Assembly: GCA_958510875.1 (NCBI GenBank) | Contig: CAUEHT010000001.1 | Location: forward strand, 310,001-374,000 | From: Endomychus coccineus | Taxonomy: Eukaryota; Arthropoda; Insecta; Coleoptera; Endomychidae | Direction of reading: 5' to 3' | DNA: 64,000 nucleotides | In this document: positions 56,010 through 64,000 of the stretch, piece by piece | How the letters are laid out: every line of letters begins with the position of its first letter | Position numbering within the stretch: the stretch's first letter is position 1 | Position numbers and translations under genes: made by a program | Notes under the pieces: model-generated | The model's database searches: none | What the model was told of the DNA's origin: nothing | The model's input: only the letters and a program-made list of their open reading frames with translations

Positions 56010-56735
56010 TTAGATGTATACATAACTATCAAAACCTTTGCGATAACGTCCTTTGTTCATATCACAGTCTTTGTTTATCATAAGGAATCCATATTTATCT
56101 TTCCAACATACGCTACATATCTCTTTGAATTTTTCGAGTGACATGTCGGTACTTACATGATCGGTGAATATATGTTTCAAATTGAGCTCATCCTGTTTGA
56201 AAATAATCAAGCAATTGGCATTGTCGCGCAATCCATGTTTTGGACATTTAGCAAAAGACTGGCAAAGATAGAAACTATCAATTGAGTTGTGTCTCCCTCT
56301 TGAAAAATAAGCACGAATTTTCTGCTGTTTCTCAAACATCACGTCATCGAATATTATTATTGAATTAGGCCTCGCTTCTGTGGGGTCTATGACCTCATCA
56401 CTTTCGGTACAAGGAAAATATCCAAGCCCCTCAATTTTCTTCAATGTCTCCTTTAGTAACTGGTATTTTGGTTGGTGTAAAGACTTTGAATATATGTACA
56501 CGTTTTCAAATTTCAGGCCGTTAGCATCTAACAATAGAGATAACATCACATTTATTTTCCCGCAATTACTTGGACCACAGATTATTGTTCGTAGAGTATT
56601 AGGCAGCAAAGAGCTGTGACGTTGTGGTTGTTCAACATTCTCATTGCTTGACCCTAAGTTCATAATACTCAACGAGTCTTTTTGCTTAACAATCTTCATC
56701 ATGCCTGAAGGCGAATCGAAATCATACTGAAACAT
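56010..56735 (-). CDS. A32-like genome-packaging ATPase, copy 1
   Basis: A 241-aa ORF of the FtsK/HerA-type ATPases that package DNA in Polintons and large DNA viruses. Walker A is GPSNCGKI (54-61), where the usual Thr/Ser after Lys60 is Ile. Walker B is SIIIFDDV (Asp130, Asp131). The C-terminal part (YFSRGRHNSIDSFYLCQSFA) contains the sensor-like region. The K-T to K-I change would normally reduce magnesium-nucleotide binding, so activity is doubtful. It stands 85 bp before the 337-aa gene on the same strand, an operon-like order usual for these elements. Confidence 0.8.
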   Translation of the reverse strand: MFQYDFDSPSGMMKIVKQKDSLSIMNLGSSNENVEQPQRHSSLLPNTLRTIICGPSNCGKINVMLSLLLDANGLKFENVYIYSKSLHQPKYQLLKETLKKIEGLGYFPCTESDEVIDPTEARPNSIIIFDDVMFEKQQKIRAYFSRGRHNSIDSFYLCQSFAKCPKHGLRDNANCLIIFKQDELNLKHIFTDHVSTDMSLEKFKEICSVCWKDKYGFLMINKDCDMNKGRYRKGFDSYVYI

Positions 56736-56864
56736 ATGTTAATAAGCATTTGTTTGTATACTAGTTGATGATGTTATATTGTGTATGTCTGATCACGCGG
56801 TTAGGTACTTCTACGCTTCTGTCAAAATCAGGTATCAAATACATGTTAAATAGGTATGAATGAT

Positions 56865-57175
56865 GGAGCACGTGCAAACACGTGTCTGAGTGTTGAAACA
56901 CGTGTCTGAAACACGTGTCTGAATGTTGAAACAGGTGTCTGAATGTTGAAACACGTGTCTGAATGCTGAAACACGTGTCTGAATGTTGAAACACGTGTCT
57001 GAAACACGTGTCTGAATGTTGAAACACGTGTCTGAATGTTGAAACACGTGTCTGAATGCTGAAACACGTGTCTGAATGTTGATACACGTGTCTGAATGCT
57101 GAAACACGTGTCTGAATGTTGAAACAGGTGTCTGAATACTGAAACACTTGTCTGAATGTTAAAGCATGTGTTGAA
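56865..57175. repeat. 20-bp tandem array rich in ACACGTGT palindromes, copy 1
   Basis: About 15 units of GAATGTTGAAACACGTGTCT, some shortened, with about 13 CACGTG cores. The units are stop-free on the minus strand in all frames, which produces ORFs of FRHVFQHSDTCF type; these are probably not genes. The array lies 130-440 bp upstream of the ATPase start. Confidence 0.9.
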
Positions 57176-57245
57176 TCATGCGAAAAAACATGTGCATGAA
57201 TGTAATACAAACATTATGATTATTCACATTTTATTCCTCATTAGC

Positions 57246-57812
57246 CCATCATAGTTCGTGAACTATGGTTGCCGGGTTGAATCAGTTACTGTCATTGGCT
57301 TGAAGTAGTGACGTCATCATCGTTCGTAAACTGGTCGCCGGGTTGAATCAGTTACTGTCATTGGCTTGAAGCAGTGACGTCATCATCATTCGTAAACTAT
57401 GGTCGCCGGGTTGAATCAGTTACTGTCATTAGCTTGAAGCAGTGACGTCATCATCGTTCGTAAACTATGGTCGCCGGGTTGAATCAGTTACTGTCATTGG
57501 CTTGAAGCAGTGACGTCATCATCGTTCGTAAACTATGGTCGCCGGGTTGAATCAGTTACTGTCATTGGCTTGAAGCAGTGACGTCATCATCGTTCGTAAA
57601 CTATGGTCGCCGGGTTGAATCAGTTACTGTCATTGGCTTGAAGCAGTGACGTCATCATCGTTCGTAAACTATGGTCGCCGGGTTGAATCAGTTACTGTCA
57701 TTGGCTTGAAGCAGTGACGTCATCATCGTTCGTAAACTATGGTCGCCGGGTTGAATCAGTTACTGTCATTGGCTTGAAGCAGTGACGTCATCATCGTTCG
57801 TAAACTATGATC
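57246..57812. repeat. 68-bp tandem array with a TGACGTCA (CRE) palindrome in each unit, copy 1
   Basis: Eight units, each containing GTCGCCGGGTTGAATCAGTT, GTCATTGGCTTGAAGCAG and TGACGTCATCAT. The first unit is somewhat diverged, and the array ends in CGCCGGATC. TGACGTCA is the consensus CREB/ATF site. The array has no coding sense. Confidence 0.92.
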
Positions 57813-58002
57813 GCCGGATCTTCAATTCAATAAGACACCACTTACTCGTCAAAATCCTTATGTATTTCGATACACATAAAGCTATACTCTGATGTTCTCC
57901 CCCACCCCAAATGGAAGGATGAGGAATAAAACTCTTTATATGCATAATCTTTATTGAAATTACATATTCCAGAACCCTTGGGTATATTAACATTTGTTGA
58001 AA

Positions 58003-59241
58003 TTACATATTTCTGAAGCCGGGAATATCTTCTTCATCTACAAATGTTAATTTACAATTTTCATCCATACTATACAGTCTATTGTTGATTTGTACAGATG
58101 TAGATTTATTTCCAATGAATGGGGGCTTATCTGAGTATCCTTTGATGAAACACATGTTTACAATGACATTTCCATCCTTTTCTATCTGCTCCATCGCCCT
58201 CCAAATAGGCTCAACTATATTTTCCGTAGTCCATTGCTGACCTTGAATTTCCACAGTATCGAAAAGGTGAATGTTTTGTGGTGTACAATATTGGAATTTT
58301 GCCTCCAACTTTAAAACATTTTGTATGTTTTTTCCTGAGAGGTTATGTTCAAGTAGCAATTTCTGACCTAGGGCTCCGTAGGGTGCCTGTTGGAATGCCC
58401 GAAGCATCATTCGATCAAACTCCGGTGTGAACTGCATCAAGAAAGATAATTTCATATCTGTGGTTAGTTTATACCTTTTAACACCGTACTTTCTAGTATA
58501 GCTTTTTTGACATAACTTGCAGTTCAGCGTCTGTTCGCTACGACATCTGATTAATAACTGACACCTCCATTGATCGCTCCAATCAGTCATTTCCATCATT
58601 TGACTGTAATTTTTCCCATCTTCCACAGTGTAAGTATCAGGTAGAACATCTCTGTAAAATATCAAATTATACAGTCCTGTGGTACCCTTGAACGGAGTAC
58701 CCTTGATAATTATATTACTCTCACTATCAATCTCTATAGGTTGATTACCCATGAACCATTTGTCTAAAGTTGAATTATATTGCAAACCCATTTTATCATC
58801 ATATCTCTTAACATCATCATCCAATAGGAATCCTTCCAAGTAATAACGTGCTAATGTGGAGTATTGTTGCAGAAACTCCTCTGTAGCCGCTGCATTATCT
58901 TTCTTATGTTTTCTGAATTCTTCCCGAATCTGATCGATAGTAGGTTCGAGGGTAAACACATCCGCCTCAGTATTTTGGGGGTTATATACGAACTCTTCCC
59001 CTTCAGTTACAATATTTTGGATTGGTATGTTCTCCATTTGTGTTGCTGTAGAAACAATACTTTTAGGTTTAATCAACGAATTTTGTTTGATTATTTCAGC
59101 ATTTTTCGCAATTTCCTCCAGGGATTTAGATACATTCCTGAACATATTATCTAGAATCTCATCATTTTCAGCTTTACCCAATTTCACAGTCATATATTTT
59201 TTCCTCACAACGTTTGCTAACTCCCAAATTTTTTTCTTCAA
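58003..59241 (-). CDS. Chimeric ORF: N-terminus of the 337-aa protein fused to the MMP-linked C-terminal domain
   Basis: A 412-aa ORF created at the tandem-duplication junction (about 58585). Residues 1-219 equal the 337-aa protein up to QMMEM. From about 221 (DWSDQWRCQLLIRC) it is the C-terminal domain found after the metalloproteinases. The junction happens to be in frame. It is unlikely to be an evolved gene. Confidence 0.75.
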   Translation of the reverse strand: MKKKIWELANVVRKKYMTVKLGKAENDEILDNMFRNVSKSLEEIAKNAEIIKQNSLIKPKSIVSTATQMENIPIQNIVTEGEEFVYNPQNTEADVFTLEPTIDQIREEFRKHKKDNAAATEEFLQQYSTLARYYLEGFLLDDDVKRYDDKMGLQYNSTLDKWFMGNQPIEIDSESNIIIKGTPFKGTTGLYNLIFYRDVLPDTYTVEDGKNYSQMMEMTDWSDQWRCQLLIRCRSEQTLNCKLCQKSYTRKYGVKRYKLTTDMKLSFLMQFTPEFDRMMLRAFQQAPYGALGQKLLLEHNLSGKNIQNVLKLEAKFQYCTPQNIHLFDTVEIQGQQWTTENIVEPIWRAMEQIEKDGNVIVNMCFIKGYSDKPPFIGNKSTSVQINNRLYSMDENCKLTFVDEEDIPGFRNM

Positions 59242-59325
59242 TTGTTGTTTTTCTTAAAGCGTGTTACTCACACCCACGTCCATGCTGAGCGGGTTGTCTA
59301 TTTCAAATGAAAGTATATATACATG

Positions 59326-60051
59326 TTAGATGTATACATAACTATCAAAACCTTTGCGATAACGTCCTTTGTTCATATCACAGTCTTTGTTTATCATAAG
59401 GAATCCATATTTATCTTTCCAACATACGCTACATATCTCTTTGAATTTTTCGAGTGACATGTCGGTACTTACATGATCGGTGAATATATGTTTCAAATTG
59501 AGCTCATCCTGTTTGAAAATAATCAAGCAATTGGCATTGTCGCGCAATCCATGTTTTGGACATTTAGCAAAAGACTGGCAAAGATAGAAACTATCAATTG
59601 AGTTGTGTCTCCCTCTTGAAAAATAAGCACGAATTTTCTGCTGTTTCTCAAACATCACGTCATCGAATATTATTATTGAATTAGGCCTCGCTTCTGTGGG
59701 GTCTATGACCTCATCACTTTCGGTACAAGGAAAATATCCAAGCCCCTCAATTTTCTTCAATGTCTCCTTTAGTAACTGGTATTTTGGTTGGTGTAAAGAC
59801 TTTGAATATATGTACACGTTTTCAAATTTCAGGCCGTTAGCATCTAACAATAGAGATAACATCACATTTATTTTCCCGCAATTACTTGGACCACAGATTA
59901 TTGTTCGTAGAGTATTAGGCAGCAAAGAGCTGTGACGTTGTGGTTGTTCAACATTCTCATTGCTTGACCCTAAGTTCATAATACTCAACGAGTCTTTTTG
60001 CTTAACAATCTTCATCATGCCTGAAGGCGAATCGAAATCATACTGAAACAT
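59326..60051 (-). CDS. A32-like genome-packaging ATPase, copy 2 (tandem duplicate)
   Basis: Same protein as 56010-56735 at an offset of 3,316 bp, including the Ile in Walker A. It belongs to the second unit of the tandem duplication. Confidence 0.8.
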   Translation of the reverse strand: MFQYDFDSPSGMMKIVKQKDSLSIMNLGSSNENVEQPQRHSSLLPNTLRTIICGPSNCGKINVMLSLLLDANGLKFENVYIYSKSLHQPKYQLLKETLKKIEGLGYFPCTESDEVIDPTEARPNSIIIFDDVMFEKQQKIRAYFSRGRHNSIDSFYLCQSFAKCPKHGLRDNANCLIIFKQDELNLKHIFTDHVSTDMSLEKFKEICSVCWKDKYGFLMINKDCDMNKGRYRKGFDSYVYI

Positions 60052-60180
60052 ATGTTAATAAGCATTTGTTTGTATACTAGTTGATGATGTTATATTGTGT
60101 ATGTCTGATCACGCGGTTAGGTACTTCTACGCTTCTGTCAAAATCAGGTATCAAATACATGTTAAATAGGTATGAATGAT

Positions 60181-60491
60181 GGAGCACGTGCAAACACGTG
60201 TCTGAGTGTTGAAACACGTGTCTGAAACACGTGTCTGAATGTTGAAACAGGTGTCTGAATGTTGAAACACGTGTCTGAATGCTGAAACACGTGTCTGAAT
60301 GTTGAAACACGTGTCTGAAACACGTGTCTGAATGTTGAAACACGTGTCTGAATGTTGAAACACGTGTCTGAATGCTGAAACACGTGTCTGAATGTTGATA
60401 CACGTGTCTGAATGCTGAAACACGTGTCTGAATGTTGAAACAGGTGTCTGAATACTGAAACACTTGTCTGAATGTTAAAGCATGTGTTGAA
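60181..60491. repeat. 20-bp tandem array rich in ACACGTGT palindromes, copy 2
   Basis: Copy of the array at 56865-57175 in the second duplication unit. Confidence 0.9.
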
Positions 60492-60561
60492 TCATGCGAA
60501 AAAACATGTGCATGAATGTAATACAAACATTATGATTATTCACATTTTATTCCTCATTAGC

Positions 60562-61128
60562 CCATCATAGTTCGTGAACTATGGTTGCCGGGTTGAATCA
60601 GTTACTGTCATTGGCTTGAAGTAGTGACGTCATCATCGTTCGTAAACTGGTCGCCGGGTTGAATCAGTTACTGTCATTGGCTTGAAGCAGTGACGTCATC
60701 ATCATTCGTAAACTATGGTCGCCGGGTTGAATCAGTTACTGTCATTAGCTTGAAGCAGTGACGTCATCATCGTTCGTAAACTATGGTCGCCGGGTTGAAT
60801 CAGTTACTGTCATTGGCTTGAAGCAGTGACGTCATCATCGTTCGTAAACTATGGTCGCCGGGTTGAATCAGTTACTGTCATTGGCTTGAAGCAGTGACGT
60901 CATCATCGTTCGTAAACTATGGTCGCCGGGTTGAATCAGTTACTGTCATTGGCTTGAAGCAGTGACGTCATCATCGTTCGTAAACTATGGTCGCCGGGTT
61001 GAATCAGTTACTGTCATTGGCTTGAAGCAGTGACGTCATCATCGTTCGTAAACTATGGTCGCCGGGTTGAATCAGTTACTGTCATTGGCTTGAAGCAGTG
61101 ACGTCATCATCGTTCGTAAACTATGATC
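60562..61128. repeat. 68-bp tandem array with TGACGTCA palindromes, copy 2
   Basis: Copy of the array at 57246-57812 in the second duplication unit. Confidence 0.92.
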
Positions 61129-61318
61129 GCCGGATCTTCAATTCAATAAGACACCACTTACTCGTCAAAATCCTTATGTATTTCGATACACATAAAGCTA
61201 TACTCTGATGTTCTCCCCCACCCCAAATGGAAGGATGAGGAATAAAACTCTTTATATGCATAATCTTTATTGAAATTACATATTCCAGAACCCTTGGGTA
61301 TATTAACATTTGTTGAAA

Positions 61319-62011
61319 TTACATATTTCTGAAGCCGGGAATATCTTCTTCATCTACAAATGTTAATTTACAATTTTCATCCATACTATACAGTCTATTG
61401 TTGATTTGTACAGATGTAGATTTATTTCCAATGAATGGGGGCTTATCTGAGTATCCTTTGATGAAACACATGTTTACAATGACATTTCCATCCTTTTCTA
61501 TCTGCTCCATCGCCCTCCAAATAGGCTCAACTATATTTTCCGTAGTCCATTGCTGACCTTGAATTTCCACAGTATCGAAAAGGTGAATGTTTTGTGGTGT
61601 ACAATATTGGAATTTTGCCTCCAACTTTAAAACATTTTGTATGTTTTTTCCTGAGAGGTTATGTTCAAGTAGGAATTTCTGACCTAGGGCTCCGTAGGGT
61701 GCCTGTTGGAATGCCCGAAGCATCATTCGATCAAACTCCGGTGTGAACTGCATCAAGAAAGATAATTTCATATCTGTGGTTAGTTTATACCTTTTAACAC
61801 CGTACTTTCTAGTATAGCTTTTTTGACATAACTTGCAGTTCAGCGTCTGTTCGCTACGACATCTGATTAATAACTGACACCTCCATTGATCGCTCCAATA
61901 CTCAAACCACCTGCTGTTGTTGTTGTTGTTCAATGTTTGTTTCTTGTTCTTCATCGTCTTCCTCTTCTGGGAAGAGTAGGGTTTCGGGTGTATGTCTTGA
62001 TAGAATCTCAC
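61319..62011 (-). CDS. Downstream ORF of unknown function, right copy
   Basis: A 230-aa ORF overlapping the end of the right MMP in another frame. The Met at 62011 (MRFYQDIHPKPYSS) may not be the natural start. It contains WSDQWRCQLLIRCRSEQTLN, C-x2-C (CKLCQKSY), and a conserved end (CFIKGYSDKPPFIGNKSTS, DEEDIPGFRNM). It corresponds to the C-terminal 225 residues of the left fusion and the last 190 of the chimera at 58003-59241. I do not recognise the fold. Confidence 0.6.
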   Translation of the reverse strand: MRFYQDIHPKPYSSQKRKTMKNKKQTLNNNNNSRWFEYWSDQWRCQLLIRCRSEQTLNCKLCQKSYTRKYGVKRYKLTTDMKLSFLMQFTPEFDRMMLRAFQQAPYGALGQKFLLEHNLSGKNIQNVLKLEAKFQYCTPQNIHLFDTVEIQGQQWTTENIVEPIWRAMEQIEKDGNVIVNMCFIKGYSDKPPFIGNKSTSVQINNRLYSMDENCKLTFVDEEDIPGFRNM

Positions 62012-63476
62012 GCAACAATTCTTTCAATTGTTTGAGCAAGCTCACATTTGGACATTGTATTCCGAAAATGTTTGGATTGAATTTTTCCACTTTCACCAGG
62101 GTATGAAGAAACTCGTTATATTGATAAACCATATCCTTCTGGAAAAAATATAGTATTCCGTCGATGTAGCGAAATGCGGCCGAGATGGGTTTAGGGGCAG
62201 TATAAAAGAGTTTTGTTATCAGTCCGTGATATTTCGTTGTGAAGTCACACTCGTTGATTTCGGCAAAATAATAATTGTTGTAAAAAATATATGTACGCCC
62301 TGTATATGAGCTCACCACACCTTGTATATGAACATTAGGTACCCTCAATGCATTTGAATAGGATTTTGGCCAGCCTTTAATCAACTGTAAGCTAGGAAAT
62401 TCCATCATATATACCATTCTATCTATGAAGAATACAATCTCTCCTGAGGGTCTTTGATAAATTGCAGATACTTTTCGGAAGTTGGCCGGTAAAAACGGTA
62501 GCCAATCGGTAATTAACATTGGCTGCTCCATAATTTTCGTTTCTAATTCCATCACCCAAACCCACTTTCCATAGAAAATATACAAGCGCTGGTTCACCAC
62601 CAGGAAGGTGTGCAGTCTCTTCATATTACATATATCTGGAGGGGTGGGTGGTTTGGTTGTAGTAGTGGTAGTAGTAGTAGTAGTGGTAGTGGTGGATGTG
62701 GGTTTTGGGGACACAGGCCTATTGGTCGTTGTTGTTGTTGTTGGTGGTTTTCCATACAGGCTCTGTACAGCATAAATATCATCGTTACTCAGGGTGATAT
62801 TAGAAAAGTCTTTAGGCTCTTCGTAAAATGCAAACATTACAGACTCATTATCGCCTGTATGTGCTAATCCTATTGCATGACCGATTTCATGTAATAGTAC
62901 AGCAAACAAACTTGATTCGTTATAAGCGGGTCTCGTTTTTGTTTCACACCAGTTTTCATCTCGATCCAGATGTATTTCGACCGTTGACCCATCACTTGTT
63001 GGAAAATCCAAATGTGCGAGAATCGTTCCAGGTCCATCAAACAACCCTGAACACACACCATTGTTCGTAACTCTACGACGCATTCCTCTCTGATACGAAA
63101 TGAGTATATCGGCTGTGTTACCACCTGTATATTCAAAGTTCAACCCCGAATATTTGCTCCACACTTCAAATGCCTCCGTGGTCAATCTAAGCAGTTGAGT
63201 TGAGGCAAATCTGAATCTCCATGTCAATTTCGACTTCATCCATCTGCCTGTTGTTCTGTATTGAGAAGGATCATCAGCCACTCCGCACCTTTTCGTATTC
63301 ATCAATTTCAAAGTCTCATTATTTAGGGTACCGTCTATTGGCAGTCTATAGAATTCTTGAAACACTCTCAATGCATCTGTTTCACTCAATCCGATGGAAT
63401 TTTCCGTCATATATCCATATTTTACTAGATATTCGTTCGCCTGGACTCCGGCGAAGCATAGAATGAATAATAACAT
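61902..63476 (-). CDS. Matrix metalloproteinase, right-repeat copy (unfused, 524 aa)
   Basis: Same architecture as the left copy: signal peptide, propeptide with the KRCGVADD cysteine switch, HEIGHAIGLAHTGDNESVMF catalytic site, Thr-rich linker and hemopexin. Here one extra base after the hemopexin domain leads to a different tail, acidic then glutamine-rich (EEEDDEEQETNIEQQQQQQV), and a stop at 61902. The downstream domain is then in a separate overlapping frame. Substitutions relative to the left copy (e.g. NSIGLSET for NSNGFSETE) are few. The intact frame in both copies suggests selection or recent duplication. Confidence 0.85.
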   Translation of the reverse strand: MLLFILCFAGVQANEYLVKYGYMTENSIGLSETDALRVFQEFYRLPIDGTLNNETLKLMNTKRCGVADDPSQYRTTGRWMKSKLTWRFRFASTQLLRLTTEAFEVWSKYSGLNFEYTGGNTADILISYQRGMRRRVTNNGVCSGLFDGPGTILAHLDFPTSDGSTVEIHLDRDENWCETKTRPAYNESSLFAVLLHEIGHAIGLAHTGDNESVMFAFYEEPKDFSNITLSNDDIYAVQSLYGKPPTTTTTTNRPVSPKPTSTTTTTTTTTTTTTKPPTPPDICNMKRLHTFLVVNQRLYIFYGKWVWVMELETKIMEQPMLITDWLPFLPANFRKVSAIYQRPSGEIVFFIDRMVYMMEFPSLQLIKGWPKSYSNALRVPNVHIQGVVSSYTGRTYIFYNNYYFAEINECDFTTKYHGLITKLFYTAPKPISAAFRYIDGILYFFQKDMVYQYNEFLHTLVKVEKFNPNIFGIQCPNVSLLKQLKELLREILSRHTPETLLFPEEEDDEEQETNIEQQQQQQVV

Positions 63477-63497
63477 GTTGCTCTATCGACAACTTTA

Positions 63498-63592
63498 CAC
63501 ATAATGCCTTACCTATCTGAAACTCTTATATATATATATATATATCTAACATGATGCCTTCCCTACCTGAAACTCTTATATATATATATCTA
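63498..63592 (-). promoter_or_regulatory. Duplicated TATA-type promoter of the right MMP gene
   Basis: Mirror copy of the left promoter pair, upstream of the MMP start at 63476 on the minus strand. The TA run is slightly longer here. Confidence 0.55.
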
Positions 63593-63650
63593 CATTCGTG
63601 GAATTTTTGAAGCGTGCTCGATGGAGAAACAAATGTCTAGGGCCAGTCCG

Positions 63651-64000
63651 AGCCTGGTAAATATTAACAAGTGTTGGTTATCAAAATATTTGCGGCTTCT
63701 AACGCACATCGCTGTAATCTTAATACGTTAGCGACGTGTTTCAAAACAGATATGATTTATCCGTTTAACCGTGATTGTTACTATAGAATGATAAATTGAA
63801 TCATTTTAAGAATGTAGTTCATTTCCATAAATATTCATAGACTGAAACATCTCAACTATTTACACTCGCATCTAACCAGCCACACAAATATACCTATATG
63901 CTGCTTTACATTGAAGTTCTCCCTAACCTCACATATTGCTTGCTGTCTACCTTGAACGATCTTGTATATACAGACTGATTACCATAGCAGAAGGGCCCCT
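63651..64000. other. Right flank of the virus-like element
   Basis: No coding region recognised. The first 27 bases (AGCCTGGTAAATATTAACAA and on) also occur at 10518 behind an (AT)n run. No integrase of gypsy element B is present here, so the element did not simply split that retrotransposon. Confidence 0.5.

Larger units (their letters stand above)
55269..58584. repeat. Tandem duplication, unit 1 (3,316 bp)
   Basis: Contains the 5' part of the 337-aa gene, the ATPase, both repeat arrays and the 3' part of the MMP-linked domain. Unit 2 follows directly at 58585-61899. Confidence 0.9.
58585..61899. repeat. Tandem duplication, unit 2 (3,315 bp)
   Basis: Near-identical to unit 1. One clear difference is C at 58357 against G at 61673 (CAATTT / GAATTT context), which changes Leu to Phe in the C-terminal domain. 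A base difference argues mildly against a pure assembly duplication. Confidence 0.9.
48260..63650. mobile_element. Polinton/adintovirus-like integrated element with MMP genes in its terminal inverted repeats
   Basis: Bounded by inverted repeats 48260-50669 and 61232-63650, starting CGGACTGGCCCTAGACATTT on both sides. Internal genes, all on the minus strand, are virion-type: packaging ATPase, conserved 337-aa protein, fiber-like protein, PLA2-like remnant, penton-like and major capsid proteins. A metalloproteinase gene lies in each repeat. Not found: protein-primed DNA polymerase B, RVE-type integrase, adenain-type protease. No target duplication is visible at these ends. It is best read as a degraded endogenous virus-like element related to insect Polintons/adintoviruses. 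Confidence 0.75.
61232..63650 (-). repeat. Right terminal inverted repeat (about 2.42 kb)
   Basis: Reverse complement of the left repeat. Its inner edge (AGGATGAGGAATAAAACTC) is also present at about 57917 because the adjoining segment is duplicated in tandem. Confidence 0.9.

Noticed and set aside
56761..57210. 149-, 90- and 73-aa ORFs with FRHVFQHSDTCF repeats
   Set aside because: The 20-bp repeat has no stop in any minus-strand frame, so all three frames stay open. No start context or domain supports a protein.
57246..57812. CRISPR array
   Set aside because: The 68-bp units are directly adjacent with no unique spacers, and the context is eukaryotic.
48260..63650. Host segmental inverted duplication of an MMP gene
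   Set aside because: Not excluded, but the repeats start and end sharply and enclose only virion-type genes, and the MMP has no introns, which fits a virus-like element better.

Overview
The window reads as AT-rich eukaryotic DNA, most likely from an insect. GT-AG introns, long (AT)n tracts, BEL/Pao, copia and gypsy retroelements, a Penelope-like element, hAT, Harbinger, Tc1/mariner-type and CACTA-type DNA transposons, and a virus-like element occur together; there are no bacterial operons. The insect order cannot be fixed from the sequence. No ordinary conserved host gene was recognised: nearly all coding capacity belongs to mobile or virus-derived elements, mostly broken and nested in one another.

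Layout. 1-2.3 kb: the 3' end of a gypsy pol and a putative long LTR. 2.4-3.27 kb: a large palindrome carrying a tRNA-like sequence in both arms. 3.28-7.52 kb: a gypsy element with 394-bp LTRs that look almost identical and a defective interior. 7.6-10.5 kb: Penelope-like sequences (RT plus GIY-YIG) in inverted, (AT)n-separated copies with hammerhead-ribozyme-like motifs. 11.65-16.1 kb: a decayed BEL/Pao. 16.55-25.6 kb: a broken zinc-finger gene whose pieces are separated by copia, Tc1/mariner-type, MITE-like and hAT insertions. 26-29.3 kb: gypsy and BEL fragments and a solo-LTR-like sequence. 29.44-40.0 kb: a 10.6-kb element with CACTGAGAG ends and a TG flank on each side, carrying an intact 8-exon SAM-domain gene and a broken Tnp2-like transposase gene into which a 2.85-kb Harbinger element has inserted (TTA target duplication). 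40.4-42.8 kb: a broken gene for a FEN1/PIN-like nuclease with a CXC-type tail. 43.2 kb: a P-element/THAP9-like fragment. 43.9-48.26 kb: a second gypsy element (TGGCGCC primer site).

48.26-63.65 kb is the most unusual part: a 15.4-kb Polinton/adintovirus-like element with 2.4-kb terminal inverted repeats. Each repeat holds a matrix metalloproteinase gene (signal peptide, cysteine switch, HExxHxxGxxH, hemopexin domain) followed by or fused to a C-terminal domain I do not recognise. Between the repeats, on the minus strand, lie an A32-like packaging ATPase, a 337-aa conserved protein, a fiber-like coiled-coil protein, a degraded PLA2-like ORF, a frameshifted penton-like protein and a double-jelly-roll-type major capsid protein. 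No protein-primed DNA polymerase, integrase or adenain-type protease was seen. A 3,316-bp tandem duplication repeats the ATPase and two tandem-repeat arrays, one rich in CACGTG and one with a TGACGTCA palindrome in each 68-bp unit, and creates a chimeric ORF.

Family assignments rest on motif recognition by eye; no database search was run.
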